Shown: piece by piece, positions 26,996-36,861 of the stretch | How positions within the stretch are numbered: the stretch's first letter is position 1 | Layout of the letters: each line of letters opens with the position of its first letter | Assembly (NCBI GenBank): GCA_963663495.1 | Contig: OY760427.1 | Coordinates: 5,270,001-5,334,000, forward strand | Reading direction: 5' to 3' | DNA from: G963663495 sp963663495 | GTDB taxonomy: Bacteria; Bacteroidota; Rhodothermia; Rhodothermales; Bin80 | DNA: 64,000 nt | Translations under genes and position numbers: made by a program | Notes under the pieces: generated by a model | Seen by the model: only the letters and a program-made list of their open reading frames with translations | What the model was told of the DNA's origin: nothing | The model's database searches: none

Positions 26996-29560
26996 TCAAG
27001 CCAGCAAAGTCTCGGTCGCAGGATTGCGGCAGTTATAAGCGCTGCTCATCACACGCCCGTAAGCACCCGCATTGGCCACCAGCAGCATGTCCCCCTCCCG
27101 AGTCCTCGGAAGCCGGCGGCCGTGACCAAGAACATCCCCCGTCTCACAGATCGGCCCTACAATGTCCGCCGTCATCGCAGCCGGCTCACCTATGCGGGTA
27201 AGGTTCACGATAAAATGATGCGAGCCGTACAGTGCAGGACGAATAAGGGAATTCATGCCGGTCTCAATACCAATGTAACACCGGGCTCCCTTCCACTTGA
27301 CCTGTGTAACACGGGCAAGCAAAACACCCGCTTCAGCAGCAAAATAGCGCCCGGGCTCCATCCACAACTCCAGTTGTGGATGAGATTCTTTGAACCGCGA
27401 CAGGCGCTCGCTGAGAATCTCAAGATTGAGCGGTAGAACACCCGGCCGCTCCGGCACACCCAAGCCACCACCGATGTTAAGGTGACGTACATCGGGGAAT
27501 CGCTCAAGAAGCGATCCAAGAAAAAACGCAACCTCCGGCCATGTCTCCGGTGTCAAAATGCCGCTGCCGACATGAGCGTGCAGCCCGGAAACGTTCAAGC
27601 CAATATCCCGGGCCAGCGCCTTTAGCGCAGACAGCCGGCTAGGCGCTATACCAAACTTTGTCTGTGACCCTGCTGTCCGCACATGCCGGTGATGCCCCTG
27701 GCCCCGGCCAGGGTCAACCCGAACAATGACCTCGCGATTCGCAAAGACATTCGGCCAGAGCTCCAGCGGGCGGAGGCTGTCAAGCGTTACATACCCGGCT
27801 CGGTCAAAGCCATCGGAATACTCGTGCCGTGGGGCGAAGTTAGGGGTGAAGAGGATCCTCTCCGGCGCAATGTCAGGGAAGAGCTGGTGGATCAGGTCAA
27901 GCTCCCCCGGCGAGACACACTCGAAACCAAGACCCTCCCGGTAGAATACGCGGAGCACTCCCGGATGGGAACAAGCCTTCATGGCATAGAACGCACGATC
28001 AATTGGGGGCAGATCGCGAACGCTGGCACTGCGCTCCCTAAGCGTAGCAGTGTCGTAAACAAAGGACGGCGTGTCGAGGGCTAACAGTTCCTCGTACTTT
28101 CGTCTCCACCAAGGCCGAACATTAACAGGTTCCTCCGATGCCAATAGCTCCCGGTATGTCGGGCCAAAAGGATCCTGTGCGCCTATGTTGCCAAAAACCT
28201 GATTATGCAGCCGCTTTACCAATCGGTCGGCATGCCGCTCCTGTACCACGAAGCTGAAGTTGAGGTCGCTCGCAGCCTGAGTGACCAACAACACCCGCTG
28301 TTCGTCAAGCACCTCAAGCGCCGGGCCGAGCTCGTGAAGTACGCTGCGAAGGTGCCGACCAACCAGACTCACGGACGCACACGGCTCAATGGGGCGCACA
28401 CGACAGAATGCGCCCAGCGCGTGCACCGCAGCATCCACTGCGCCGTAGTCTACTTCCTGGACCGGGTCAATTGATACCGTGATGCTGGACTCTGAGGTAG
28501 CAACATGTCCAATGGAGAGGCCGCACCGCTCAAATATGGCAAAGGCCTTGGCAAGAAACCCCACCTGATGCCACATCCGCGGCGTTTCAATGGCGATCAA
28601 TGTGATTCCCCGGCGCATGGAAATCGCCTTCACCTGGGCGCCATAGCCGGGTACATCGTCTGCCACCTTGGTACCGGCCAGGTGCGGCGTGTCCGTGCAC
28701 CGCACGTAGAGGGGAATGTGGTGTTCGCGCAACGGGTCCACACACCGCGGATGCAGCACATCGGCACCGGTGCTGGCAAGTTCACGAGCCTCCTCGTAGT
28801 CCAGGTGGTGCAACAGGCGGGCAGAAGTGATCTTTCGCGGGTCCGTAGTGAACATGCCCGGCACATCTGTCCAAATCTCCATACGGCTTGCCTGCAATCT
28901 GGCGGCAAAGCAGGCTGCGGATGTATCCGCTCCGCCACACCCCATTCGCACCGTCTGATCGTGCTCGTTGCTCGCCAATTGGCCCTGCGTCAGGACGATG
29001 GAACATCCCGCAAGCCTGCGCTGCAACTCCACGTCCGGGTCTCCAGAACATGTAGCTGCCAGAAAATGCCCCTGGACGGAATTACTGGACCCATTGACGG
29101 ACCGGAGCACCGTGCGGGCATCTAACCACGTTATCGGGAGGCCCTGAGATTCCAAAAACGCCGCACCAAGCCTGGAAATCATTAATTCACCCGTGGAAAG
29201 AACCCGCGCGCTGGTGGCTGGACTGGATTCCGCTGTTAGCCCGATGCCAAGCAGCAAACGCTCCAAATCCTGCATGTGCGGCGCAAGGAGCGGCTCGCCG
29301 TCCACCCCAAGCTCCTTCGCAAGTCGTACATGAGCATCCCATACCTTGCCTTTCTCCTGATCGCCCCCTCCATCCCGTACGGACCGGATGAGTGTCCACA
29401 ACTGGTCCTGCGTACCATCCAATGCTGAGGCTACTACCAAGGGCTTTTCGCCGCTGGCCTGGCAGCGGCGCACTAGACTTGCTATGGTGTCCCACTGAGA
29501 CCGCGTAGCAACGCTAGTACCTCCAAACTTGAGTACAACCCAGGAATCCGCGTTGGGCAT
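26996..29560 (-). CDS. Bifunctional aspartate kinase / diaminopimelate decarboxylase
   Basis: 854 residues. Residues 1-290 form the aspartokinase catalytic domain (VLKFGGTSVATRS at the N-terminus; GCGGADTSAACFAARLQA). Residues about 300-450 hold the ACT-like regulatory region. Residues about 490-854 are a PLP-dependent diaminopimelate decarboxylase: the Lys in RAFYAMKACSHPG, the glycine-rich GGGLGVPERPG, EPGRYFAAEAGVLLARV and the late GPICETGDVL motif. It joins the first and last steps of lysine synthesis in one polypeptide. It is divergent from the glycosylase gene, with only 22 bp between start codons, so promoters may lie within the neighbouring coding sequence. Confidence 0.95.
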   Translation of the reverse strand: MPNADSWVVLKFGGTSVATRSQWDTIASLVRRCQASGEKPLVVASALDGTQDQLWTLIRSVRDGGGDQEKGKVWDAHVRLAKELGVDGEPLLAPHMQDLERLLLGIGLTAESSPATSARVLSTGELMISRLGAAFLESQGLPITWLDARTVLRSVNGSSNSVQGHFLAATCSGDPDVELQRRLAGCSIVLTQGQLASNEHDQTVRMGCGGADTSAACFAARLQASRMEIWTDVPGMFTTDPRKITSARLLHHLDYEEARELASTGADVLHPRCVDPLREHHIPLYVRCTDTPHLAGTKVADDVPGYGAQVKAISMRRGITLIAIETPRMWHQVGFLAKAFAIFERCGLSIGHVATSESSITVSIDPVQEVDYGAVDAAVHALGAFCRVRPIEPCASVSLVGRHLRSVLHELGPALEVLDEQRVLLVTQAASDLNFSFVVQERHADRLVKRLHNQVFGNIGAQDPFGPTYRELLASEEPVNVRPWWRRKYEELLALDTPSFVYDTATLRERSASVRDLPPIDRAFYAMKACSHPGVLRVFYREGLGFECVSPGELDLIHQLFPDIAPERILFTPNFAPRHEYSDGFDRAGYVTLDSLRPLELWPNVFANREVIVRVDPGRGQGHHRHVRTAGSQTKFGIAPSRLSALKALARDIGLNVSGLHAHVGSGILTPETWPEVAFFLGSLLERFPDVRHLNIGGGLGVPERPGVLPLNLEILSERLSRFKESHPQLELWMEPGRYFAAEAGVLLARVTQVKWKGARCYIGIETGMNSLIRPALYGSHHFIVNLTRIGEPAAMTADIVGPICETGDVLGHGRRLPRTREGDMLLVANAGAYGRVMSSAYNCRNPATETLLA

Positions 29561-29582
29561 AAGCTATCTTGGATCCGTCTCT

Positions 29583-30233
29583 ATGGCTGACAGTCCTATG
29601 TTATTGCGTGACTTGTGGAAGGTGGTTGCAGAAAAGGTCTTCCCAACCCCGTCGTCTCCGACTTTGTTCAATATGTATTTGGACGAAGACCCATTACTTG
29701 ATCAACCTGGTGCGGCCATGATACGCAGGCAGAATCTCCACAATTATATGGCCTGCTACACGCACAGACCCGAATTCTTTCTCCTTGCGGAGGCGCCAGG
29801 GCCGTGGGGATGCCGGTTTTCCGGCGTTCCGATTGTATCGGAGAGGCAACTCGTGGATTCGGACTTCCCGGTTTCCGGCGCAGCAACAGCTAGGGCCGAT
29901 GCGCCGTATTCCGAATACAGCGCAAGAATATTCTGGCGGCAGATGAAACCGCTATTCCCACGCTTTTTCGTATGGAATACCGTACCGTACCATCCGCATC
30001 GCCGCGGACAACCGACCTCAATTCGTACACCCACTGCACGGGAGGTCGCCGCCGGCGCACGGATTGCGGGAGAACTATGGAAGCATCTCGGGGCAGGCCA
30101 GGTGTTGGCGATTGGCCGCAAAGCGGAGCGAGCATGTTCGCATATCGGCATTGATGCGACGTACATCCGCCACCCGTCGCAAGGAGGCGCTCGGCTTTTT
30201 GCGGCAGGCATCCAACAAGCGTTTGCAAACTGA
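29583..30233 (+). CDS. Uracil-DNA glycosylase superfamily protein
   Basis: 216 residues from ATG 29583; ATG 29598 and ATG 29671 are alternatives because the domain proper begins near NLHNYMACY. Motif 1 is AEAPGPWGCRFSGV. YSEYSARIFW, FVWNTVPYHPH and the late HPSQGGARLF fit the substrate pocket and catalytic-loop positions of SMUG/UDG-like enzymes. It probably removes uracil or a damaged base from DNA; the exact subfamily is unsure. Confidence 0.78.
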   Translation: MADSPMLLRDLWKVVAEKVFPTPSSPTLFNMYLDEDPLLDQPGAAMIRRQNLHNYMACYTHRPEFFLLAEAPGPWGCRFSGVPIVSERQLVDSDFPVSGAATARADAPYSEYSARIFWRQMKPLFPRFFVWNTVPYHPHRRGQPTSIRTPTAREVAAGARIAGELWKHLGAGQVLAIGRKAERACSHIGIDATYIRHPSQGGARLFAAGIQQAFAN

Positions 30234-30363
30234 ACCACCCTGCAGCCTGCTCGTAGAGACGGATGTGAATTGCATCTCCACCTGATACGCAAAATACGCC
30301 CTGCTGCCCGTGTATTCGGTTGCAGTAGTACCCGGGTCCAAAAACCCAATCACAGAACCTGAT

Positions 30364-30945
30364 ATGACCCGATGGCTTGCAGCAGCAAACCGCGTGGACC
30401 GCGTAAGCGACCGCGTGGGTCGCCTTGTTTGGTGGCTTACCCTGCTCATGGTGCTGACCGGGGCCTACAACGCTGTGGTGCGCTACCTGTCAGGGTTTGC
30501 GCGTGTTGAGCCCTCCGGCCTGCCCGGGATGGCATTAAGGCAGATAGGCGAGCTCGCTTTGCTGCTCAATACGAACATGTTTATTGAGCTGCAGTGGTAC
30601 CTCTTCAGCTTGCTGTTTTTGCTGGGAGCTGCTTACGCGCTAAAGGAGGGCGCCCATGTGCGCGTGGATGTGCTGTACCAGCGATTATCAGTACGAGGTA
30701 AGGCGTGGGTTGACGTAATTGGTGCCGCCGCTTTTCTGCTCCCGTTCTGCGCGCTGATGATCGCCAGTTCATGGCCGATCGTTGCAGCATCCTGGGCGGT
30801 ATGGGAAGTTTCACCGGATCCCGGAGGGCTGCCCCGGTATCCGCTTGTTACCATCATTCCGCTGGCATTTATCCTGCTCGCCGCACAAGGCACCGCGCAG
30901 CTGGTGCGTTGTATCGCCGTACTAAGAGATACAGCAGGAGGCTAA
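30364..30945 (+). CDS. TRAP transporter small permease subunit
   Basis: 193 residues with four membrane segments (around WWLTLLMVLTGAYNAVV, WYLFSLLFLLGAAYAL, VIGAAAFLLPFCALMIA and VTIIPLAFILLAAQGTA). EGAHVRVDVLY is the DctQ signature. The long loop after the first helix is typical of the subgroup paired with TakP-type binding proteins. The large subunit starts 3 bp after its stop. Start ATG 30364 places the first helix correctly. Confidence 0.9.
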   Translation: MTRWLAAANRVDRVSDRVGRLVWWLTLLMVLTGAYNAVVRYLSGFARVEPSGLPGMALRQIGELALLLNTNMFIELQWYLFSLLFLLGAAYALKEGAHVRVDVLYQRLSVRGKAWVDVIGAAAFLLPFCALMIASSWPIVAASWAVWEVSPDPGGLPRYPLVTIIPLAFILLAAQGTAQLVRCIAVLRDTAGG

Positions 30946-30948
30946 CCC

Positions 30949-32295
30949 ATGGGGTACGAGTGGCTGGCACCGCTGATGTTCGCCGCGGCCCTCCTATTCA
31001 TATTTTCCGGCTATCCGGTAGCGTTCGCGCTAGGGGGCGTAGCCATCGTGTTCGCCGTCTTTGGCGTATCGGCAGGGTACTTTGACTGGCATCTTCTGCT
31101 TGCCCTACCGGACAGACTGTTCGGCATCATGTCGAACTATGTACTCTTGGCCGTACCGTTTTTCATTTTTATGGGTACGATGCTGGAAAAAAGTCGGCTG
31201 GCAGAGGACCTGCTGACCACGATTGGGCACCTGTTTGGCTCAGTCCGCGGGGGATTGGCGCTTGCCGTGGTATTTGTGGGGGCGCTCCTTGCAGCGGCGA
31301 CGGGTGTCGTGGGAGCGTCTGTGGTAGCTATGGGAATGATTTCGCTCCCCGTGATGCTTCGCTACAGGTATTCCAAGCGGCTGGCAACCGGTGTGATAAC
31401 AGCATGCGGTACGCTGGGCCAGATCATTCCTCCGAGCGTCGTGCTGGTCGTTCTGGCGGACCAGTTGGGCGTGCCGGTCGGAGACCTGTTCATTGGAGCG
31501 TTGGTACCCGGAGTAATTCTGGCAGGGCTCTACGCACTGTACACGATGGGAGTCGCGTTCTTCAAGCCCGACGCTGCTCCTGCCTTGCCGCCAGAAGAGC
31601 CCCGGGCAGGAGCACTAAAGCTGGCACGCAGCGTAGTGCTGGTAATGCTTCCGCCCTTGCTGCTCATCGTTGTGGTGCTGGGTAGCATCTTTGCCGGCAT
31701 TGCGACACCAACGGAGTCGGGAGCAATGGGCGCCCTCGGTGCCATGATTCTGGCAGCCATGAACAAGCGGCTCAATATAAAGGCCTTGCGCGCCACAATG
31801 AAGGAAACAGCCAAGCTTACCTCCATGGTGCTGCTGCTTCTCGTGGGATCCACAGCATTTGCCCTTGTCTTCCGAGGTCTGGACGGAGGGTTATGGATTG
31901 AGGGCCTGCTTACCAACCTTCCGGGCGGTGTGATAGGCTTCCTGATCATTGCTAACATTGCCATTTTCGTTTTGGGATTCTTCGTTGACTTCTTCGAAAT
32001 AGCCTTCATCGTCGTTCCGCTACTGGTCGTGCCCGCGGCCCAACTGATCGCCCCGATGCTGGGGGTACCTGCAGTCCTGGCACTTGTCTGGTTCGGCGTA
32101 ATGGTAGGGATGAATCTGCAGACATCCTTCCTAACGCCGCCGTTCGGCTTCGCCCTGTTCTATCTCCGCGGCGTGGCGCCACCCGAGATCAAGACAACGG
32201 ATATTTATCGGGGAGCAGCACCGTTCATCGGTATTCAGCTGACGGGGCTCGTACTCATCATCGTGTTCCCGGAACTGGTACTCTGGGCGCTTTGA
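30949..32295 (+). CDS. TRAP transporter large permease subunit
   Basis: 448 residues, about twelve membrane helices. It has the family motifs PFFIFMGTMLEKSRLAEDLL, TATGVVGASVVAMGMISLPVM and GQIIPPSVVLVVLADQ. It is an Na+-linked secondary importer component acting with the small permease and the binding protein. The stop codon TGA lies inside CTTTGAAA (32290-32297), the target duplication of the mobile composite immediately downstream. The partner binding-protein gene is on the other side of that composite, in the opposite orientation. Confidence 0.94.
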   Translation: MGYEWLAPLMFAAALLFIFSGYPVAFALGGVAIVFAVFGVSAGYFDWHLLLALPDRLFGIMSNYVLLAVPFFIFMGTMLEKSRLAEDLLTTIGHLFGSVRGGLALAVVFVGALLAAATGVVGASVVAMGMISLPVMLRYRYSKRLATGVITACGTLGQIIPPSVVLVVLADQLGVPVGDLFIGALVPGVILAGLYALYTMGVAFFKPDAAPALPPEEPRAGALKLARSVVLVMLPPLLLIVVVLGSIFAGIATPTESGAMGALGAMILAAMNKRLNIKALRATMKETAKLTSMVLLLLVGSTAFALVFRGLDGGLWIEGLLTNLPGGVIGFLIIANIAIFVLGFFVDFFEIAFIVVPLLVVPAAQLIAPMLGVPAVLALVWFGVMVGMNLQTSFLTPPFGFALFYLRGVAPPEIKTTDIYRGAAPFIGIQLTGLVLIIVFPELVLWAL

Positions 32296-32315
32296 AAGGG
32301 GTTTATATAGGGAAT

Positions 32316-33183
32316 TATATACGTGAGTGACCAACTGTGCACAGTGAGGCACTTGTATCAATTTCACGGGCCATAGGGGTCGGTAACCCGAACGCCCCTC
32401 GCCGTGCAGCAGCCCCAATCCCGGAGGCTAGTAGTTTGCAGCCGCATTCAGGTCTGCATGATCCGCATGTCCACAGAACATACACGTGAATTTGCTCCGT
32501 GTCTTACGGTTACTCGCTTCTGTGTGCACACACACAGAACACCGCTGACTGGTATAGGCAGCGGTAACCTTTATCACCTTGCGGCACTTATAGCCCAGCA
32601 TCTGATCCAGCTGGCCCCAACCTGTTCGCAGTATCCCACGGTTGAGGCCAGACTTCTGTTTAACGTTTGTGCCAAAGCTCTCCATCGTCCCCTTAGCTGA
32701 ACGTGTCATCGCTTTGATCTTCAGGTCCTCCAGTATCACCGTTGAGGAGCAATTGGCAATACTGCGACTTACCTGGTGGTTCGCATTCTTGAGGACGTTA
32801 GCACGCTTGCGCTGTATGTGGGCGATTCTATGCTTCCGCCTGTTACGACGGTTGGAGCCTTTCTTCTGTCTCGCCAGTCTTCGCTGATGCCGCTTCAACT
32901 TGGCATCAAGACGCTTGGTATCCGGTTGTCTGATAATGCTTGTATCGCCCTCTGTGGAGACCATAGCGACCTGCCCGCAATTACGGTCAATGCCTACAGC
33001 ACCGCCGGTATCCTCTATTACAGGTGCCTCCATCTTGTAGCAGATGACAGCATACCCTTTGCCGGCGTTCTTCTTTACCGTGGCTTTGACGGGTATACCA
33101 TCAGGGTACGGGTTGCCTCCCCGCCTGCGGAGCGCCATATATCCCACTTTCGGGATATACAGCTTGCCATCCCGAACCCTTAC
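32316..33183 (-). pseudogene. tnpB: tnpB copy D, 5'-truncated and frameshifted
   Basis: It lacks the first 128 or so codons, which end at the IS1634 boundary. RuvC Asp and Glu are present, but the second zinc pair is changed to CMFCG and a deletion after HADLNAAAN introduces an early stop near 32428. Confidence 0.88.
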
Positions 33184-35496
33184 CCTAACTTCGCCATATA
33201 GTAGTGCTACTAACCTACGGAATTCTCCCGTGGCCATATTTGGACCGTTTTTTTCAGAAGCAATGGATGGTGAGATTTACCGGATCGGTTGAAGTTGGTT
33301 TAGGGTGGTTTGAGTCCCTTATTGCCTGGTGTTTTGCCGCGATCTATCCAGGATCGTTTCCATCGGACGTAGCTCTGGTGGCTCCATCTGGAGTACGCTA
33401 TCTCAACCGTTGTGAAGGGACCATACGTCATGAGTCTGGAGGCTTCTGGCTCACCGATGCACTCGCTTCCTCCACATGCTCGGTCACGGTGCGGGTCGCA
33501 TCCGGATCATACACGTATCCCAGTACCGCAAAGAACTGTACCATACTCGGAGGCAGATCCTGATCCACCTCCATGATCAGGTACCGATATTGGTTCTTAA
33601 CCATCTTGGTCGTAATCCGACGAATCCTGTTCAACCTGTCTCGGATCGTCGCCCAACTATCATGAATCCCGTGTTCCTTGAGTCTGGTGCGAACCAGACG
33701 GGCAGCATGATAAGCCAGTACCGTGATGAACAGATGCCCTTCAATGCGGTCATCTCTGCTGTGGTAGATGGGCCGTAGACCGAGGTCCGATTTCATGACT
33801 CTGAATGTGCGCTCAATCTCTGTAAGTCGCCAGTAGGTTCGTGCAACCTTTTCCACCGACCATCCGGTATGACTGGTCCGAAGCACATACCCTCCGCTGG
33901 CCTGGGTGCGACGCGCATGCGAAGCACGCCGGGTCACCGTAACGGATGCTGCATGCTTGGTGCCCTCCTTTTTGCTGACCTCTACCTCATACAGGTGTGA
34001 GACCTTCTTGTACTTTTCCTTCAGACGACCAACCTTTATCGTGACTTTTTCATAGTTCTTCAAGTACCCGGGTTTCGAGAGTCCCTCATGTAGTGTATTG
34101 AGCGCCTTCACAAACTTCTTGCATTGGGTTTCAAGGATCTGATCCTCCTTCGCCTGCTTGGCCTCACTGTGCACAAACACGCGCAGTTCCGCATTATCTT
34201 CAACATCTTTTTCCTCTTTGGTGACCTTCCAGGCTTTGATCTTGACTCCCCCTGCGGTCGTAAACTGTTGATCCGGCTTGTTTTCGGGGACTGGAGGGGC
34301 TTTGGAACGCTCCACGGTGATCCAGTTCAGTCCCTGTTCTTTCAGGTACTGCAGATTCTGCTCCGTCGCAATGCCGGAGTCCATAATCACTGTGGGCGTA
34401 GCGCCGTTTAGTTTCTCAATCGCCTCTTTGAGCGTTGCCGGTTCCCCTGCATCGCTCGGCAGGATCTGCACATTGCGGGGGAACCCCGAAGCATCCAGGG
34501 TGAGCGCCAGCGTAACCAACGGATAATCACTGCGCTTTCCTTGCTGCGCCCATGCGACAACAACTTCCCTTTCTTCTTGCCGTGGTAATAGGTATTGGTT
34601 AAATCATAAAAGACGATCGTTTCTTCAAACTGCAATACCGCTTTGGTAATGCCAAAGAGTTTATACAGGATCTGATCCATATGCTTATGGATCAGATCCG
34701 TGCAACGATAGAGGGTGTTGAGACTCGGGGGTTCCAAATCCAGAAGCTGCAGAACACTGGAGGTTTTACACAGCCATTTATGCGTTTCTCGTTCACTGCC
34801 CGGGTGGAGCATACGTCCGACGATCAGCGCACAGCAGAGCTTGACGTGTTTCTCGCAGAAGTTGAGCGAACGTAGCAGTACAGCCAGTCCGAGCTGTTCC
34901 AATGTCTGAAGGATCAGTCGTTCTCCGCCGACGGTCCGGGAATCGGGATGGGTTGTTTTCTCTGGATCAATGAGGTGTTGCTGATGGGATGTGCGATGGA
35001 TGTCGTAGCTCTTGCTTTCGAGTTATGTAACGACGTCGTCGACCGCATTGAGAAAGGCTTCATCATTCTGGAAAGGGAGGCTGGCTTTCCCTTTGAGTCG
35101 GGAAGTAACACAATGGGTCAGCTCCGCCCACAGACTGCGGGGGATGTTGAAGTTCGGGCCGAGATTAAGGAGGGTGCGGTGTTTGGAGGTACCATTTTTG
35201 CGATTAGGTTTCGATGAGGGCAAAGCTGTTACATTTCTTACCGTCTTTACGTTTGTAGGGTCGGTTTCGGATAAACATGATCGGAGTGTGGAATAGGTAC
35301 GGGGTAAGGTACCGGGGTGGTTGGGGGGAGGTGCCCGTCCACACCTCTATAGCACGACATTGTCTTTCCCGAAAAAGTCGGCCAAGAAAGGTCGAAAAAT
35401 GCCGGATTTAGGCCGAAACAGCCCTATTAGGAGGGAAAAACGAGAGAATTGGAGACGGAACTCAGCGTTTTCCCCTGACCGGATGGCGAAGTTAGG
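33184..35496 (-). mobile_element. IS1634-family element, copy 2
   Basis: CCTAACTTCGCCAT at 33184 and inverted ATGGCGAAGTTAGG ending at 35496, flanked by TTAC (33180-33183 and 35497-35500), a 4-bp duplication like CTGC at copy 1. It is inserted into already fused tnpB debris. Confidence 0.87.
33428..35278 (-). pseudogene. IS1634 transposase copy 2, several frameshifts
   Basis: Homology to the intact 12825-14702 gene is continuous, but the frame changes near 35213, 35020-34905 and 34520-34500. N-terminal, central (FYDLTNTYYHG) and C-terminal parts therefore lie in separate frames. The C-terminal frame, with the DDE Asp (VIMDSGIA) and the RTFRVMKSDLGLRP region, stays open for 363 codons. Confidence 0.9.
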
Positions 35497-35650
35497 TTAC
35501 GTCTCATGTGGACACACCGACAATGCGGACCTTAACGCTGCCGCAAACATATTGACCTCCGGGATTGGGGCAACTGCACGGCGAGGAGCGTTCGGGTTAC
35601 CGAACCCTATGACCTGTGAAATTGATACGCGAGCGTACTCACGTATATAA
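35497..35650 (+). pseudogene. tnpB: tnpB copy E, 3' fragment
   Basis: About 50 codons: VSCGHTDNADLNAAANIL with the last zinc pair partly lost and RuvC-III Asp kept, running to SRI and TAA at the element end. Confidence 0.85.
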
Positions 35651-35748
35651 TTCCCCTTTGAAACCCTGCGCCCACCCACATAATGGCAAATGGTCTACCT
35701 GCGTGAGCGATGACCACGCTAACGCCCCGCATCACCATCTCTCACATT

Positions 35749-36846
35749 CTAGCCGAGCGCAAACCTGGCGTAGGTACGCTCTGCGGTGTCCAGCCACCGG
35801 TCTGAAAGGTTGCGAAAATCCATGTAATCCTTCAGAATCGCTGCATAGGTGGGATCCGACGCGGGCTCATTGACGAGAACCTCGGACATCTCCGCTGCTG
35901 CCTCCATGATTTCCTCAGGGAACTGTCGCACCTTAGTCTCGCTGGCTTCCAACCGCGCAAATGCAGCCGGGTTGAGTGCATCAAACCGCGCCAGCGTACT
36001 CACGTTGGCTTCCATGGTGGCGACCTCAACCGCGCTCTGATACGCTGAAGGCAAGTCGTCCCAAGCCTGGCGGTTAACAAGGAAGGAGAGGTTCGCTCCC
36101 GGCTCCCACCATCCCGGATAGTAGTAATATTCCGCTACGTCAGCAAAGCCCAGTTTCTCGTCGTCGTGCGGCCCGACCCACTCCGCAGCATCAATGGCTC
36201 CGCGATCCAATGCGGAGTATATCTCGCCACCCGGAATCTGCTGTACGGTAACATCCAGCTCCTCCATCACCCCGCCGCCAAGACCGGGAATGCGCATACG
36301 GAGACCTCGCAGGTCCGCAAGCGCCAGAAGCTCGCGGTTAAACCAGCCACCCATCTGGACACCCGTGTTGCCTCCCGGAAAATTGATTACGTCAAAGTCG
36401 GTAAACAAGGATCGTGTAAGCTCAAGACCGCGGCCGTGATACATCCATGCGTTGAACTGCCGTGCGGATAGTCCGAACGGCACCGTGCAGTCAAACGCTA
36501 AGGCGGGACTCTTGCCCAAGTAGTAATAGCTGGCTGTGTAACCCATCTGCACGGTAGCCTTCTGCACCGAATCCAGTACCGAGAACGGCGGGATAAGCTC
36601 GCCTCCCGGGAAAATCCGGATGGCAAACCGCCCATCGGTCAGTGCGCTCACGCGTTGGGCAAATACCTCGGAGGCAAGGTGCAGCGAGTCCACCGACCGG
36701 CTGTAGCTGGAGGCAAGGCGCCAGCGGAGCCGGGGACCACCCGTCTGGATAACCGGCACTTCCGGGCTTCTTGTCCCGCAGCCGGAGAGCAACAGGCCGC
36801 CGGATGCCCCGGCAATGGCGGATTCGACAAATTTTCTTCGCTTCAT
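35749..36846 (-). CDS. TRAP transporter substrate-binding protein (DctP/TakP-like), Tat-type lipoprotein
   Basis: 365 residues. MKRRKFVESAIAGASGGLLL then SGC gives a twin-arginine-style leader with a lipobox. The mature part has LADLRGLRMRIPGLGGGVM, the family's ligand-contacting Arg region, and DAAEWVGPHDDEKLGF plus YYYPGWWEPG, typical of the TakP subgroup that binds 2-oxo acids. The substrate is inferred from the subgroup only. Its permeases are at 30.4-32.3 kb on the opposite strand, beyond the tnpB/IS1634 composite. The two sides probably formed one tail-to-tail locus before insertion. Confidence 0.9.
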   Translation of the reverse strand: MKRRKFVESAIAGASGGLLLSGCGTRSPEVPVIQTGGPRLRWRLASSYSRSVDSLHLASEVFAQRVSALTDGRFAIRIFPGGELIPPFSVLDSVQKATVQMGYTASYYYLGKSPALAFDCTVPFGLSARQFNAWMYHGRGLELTRSLFTDFDVINFPGGNTGVQMGGWFNRELLALADLRGLRMRIPGLGGGVMEELDVTVQQIPGGEIYSALDRGAIDAAEWVGPHDDEKLGFADVAEYYYYPGWWEPGANLSFLVNRQAWDDLPSAYQSAVEVATMEANVSTLARFDALNPAAFARLEASETKVRQFPEEIMEAAAEMSEVLVNEPASDPTYAAILKDYMDFRNLSDRWLDTAERTYARFALG

Positions 36847-36861
36847 GGTAACAATGCCGGG

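Larger units (their letters stand above)
32298..35655. mobile_element. Inverted tnpB-end composite containing IS1634 copy 2
   Basis: CTTTGAAA flanks the block exactly (32290-32297 and 35656-35663). The left end reads GGGGTTTATATA followed at once by GGGAATTATATACG. The right end is ...TATATAATTCCC. Both ends are the tnpB-distal type, so the block has two right ends facing outward. Inside are a 5'-truncated tnpB on the minus strand, IS1634 copy 2 and a short 3' tnpB piece on the plus strand. Confidence 0.75.

Noticed and set aside
29561..29582. Lysine riboswitch before the LysC-LysA fusion
   Set aside because: The divergent glycosylase start is 22 bp away, leaving no room. No riboswitch motif is seen.
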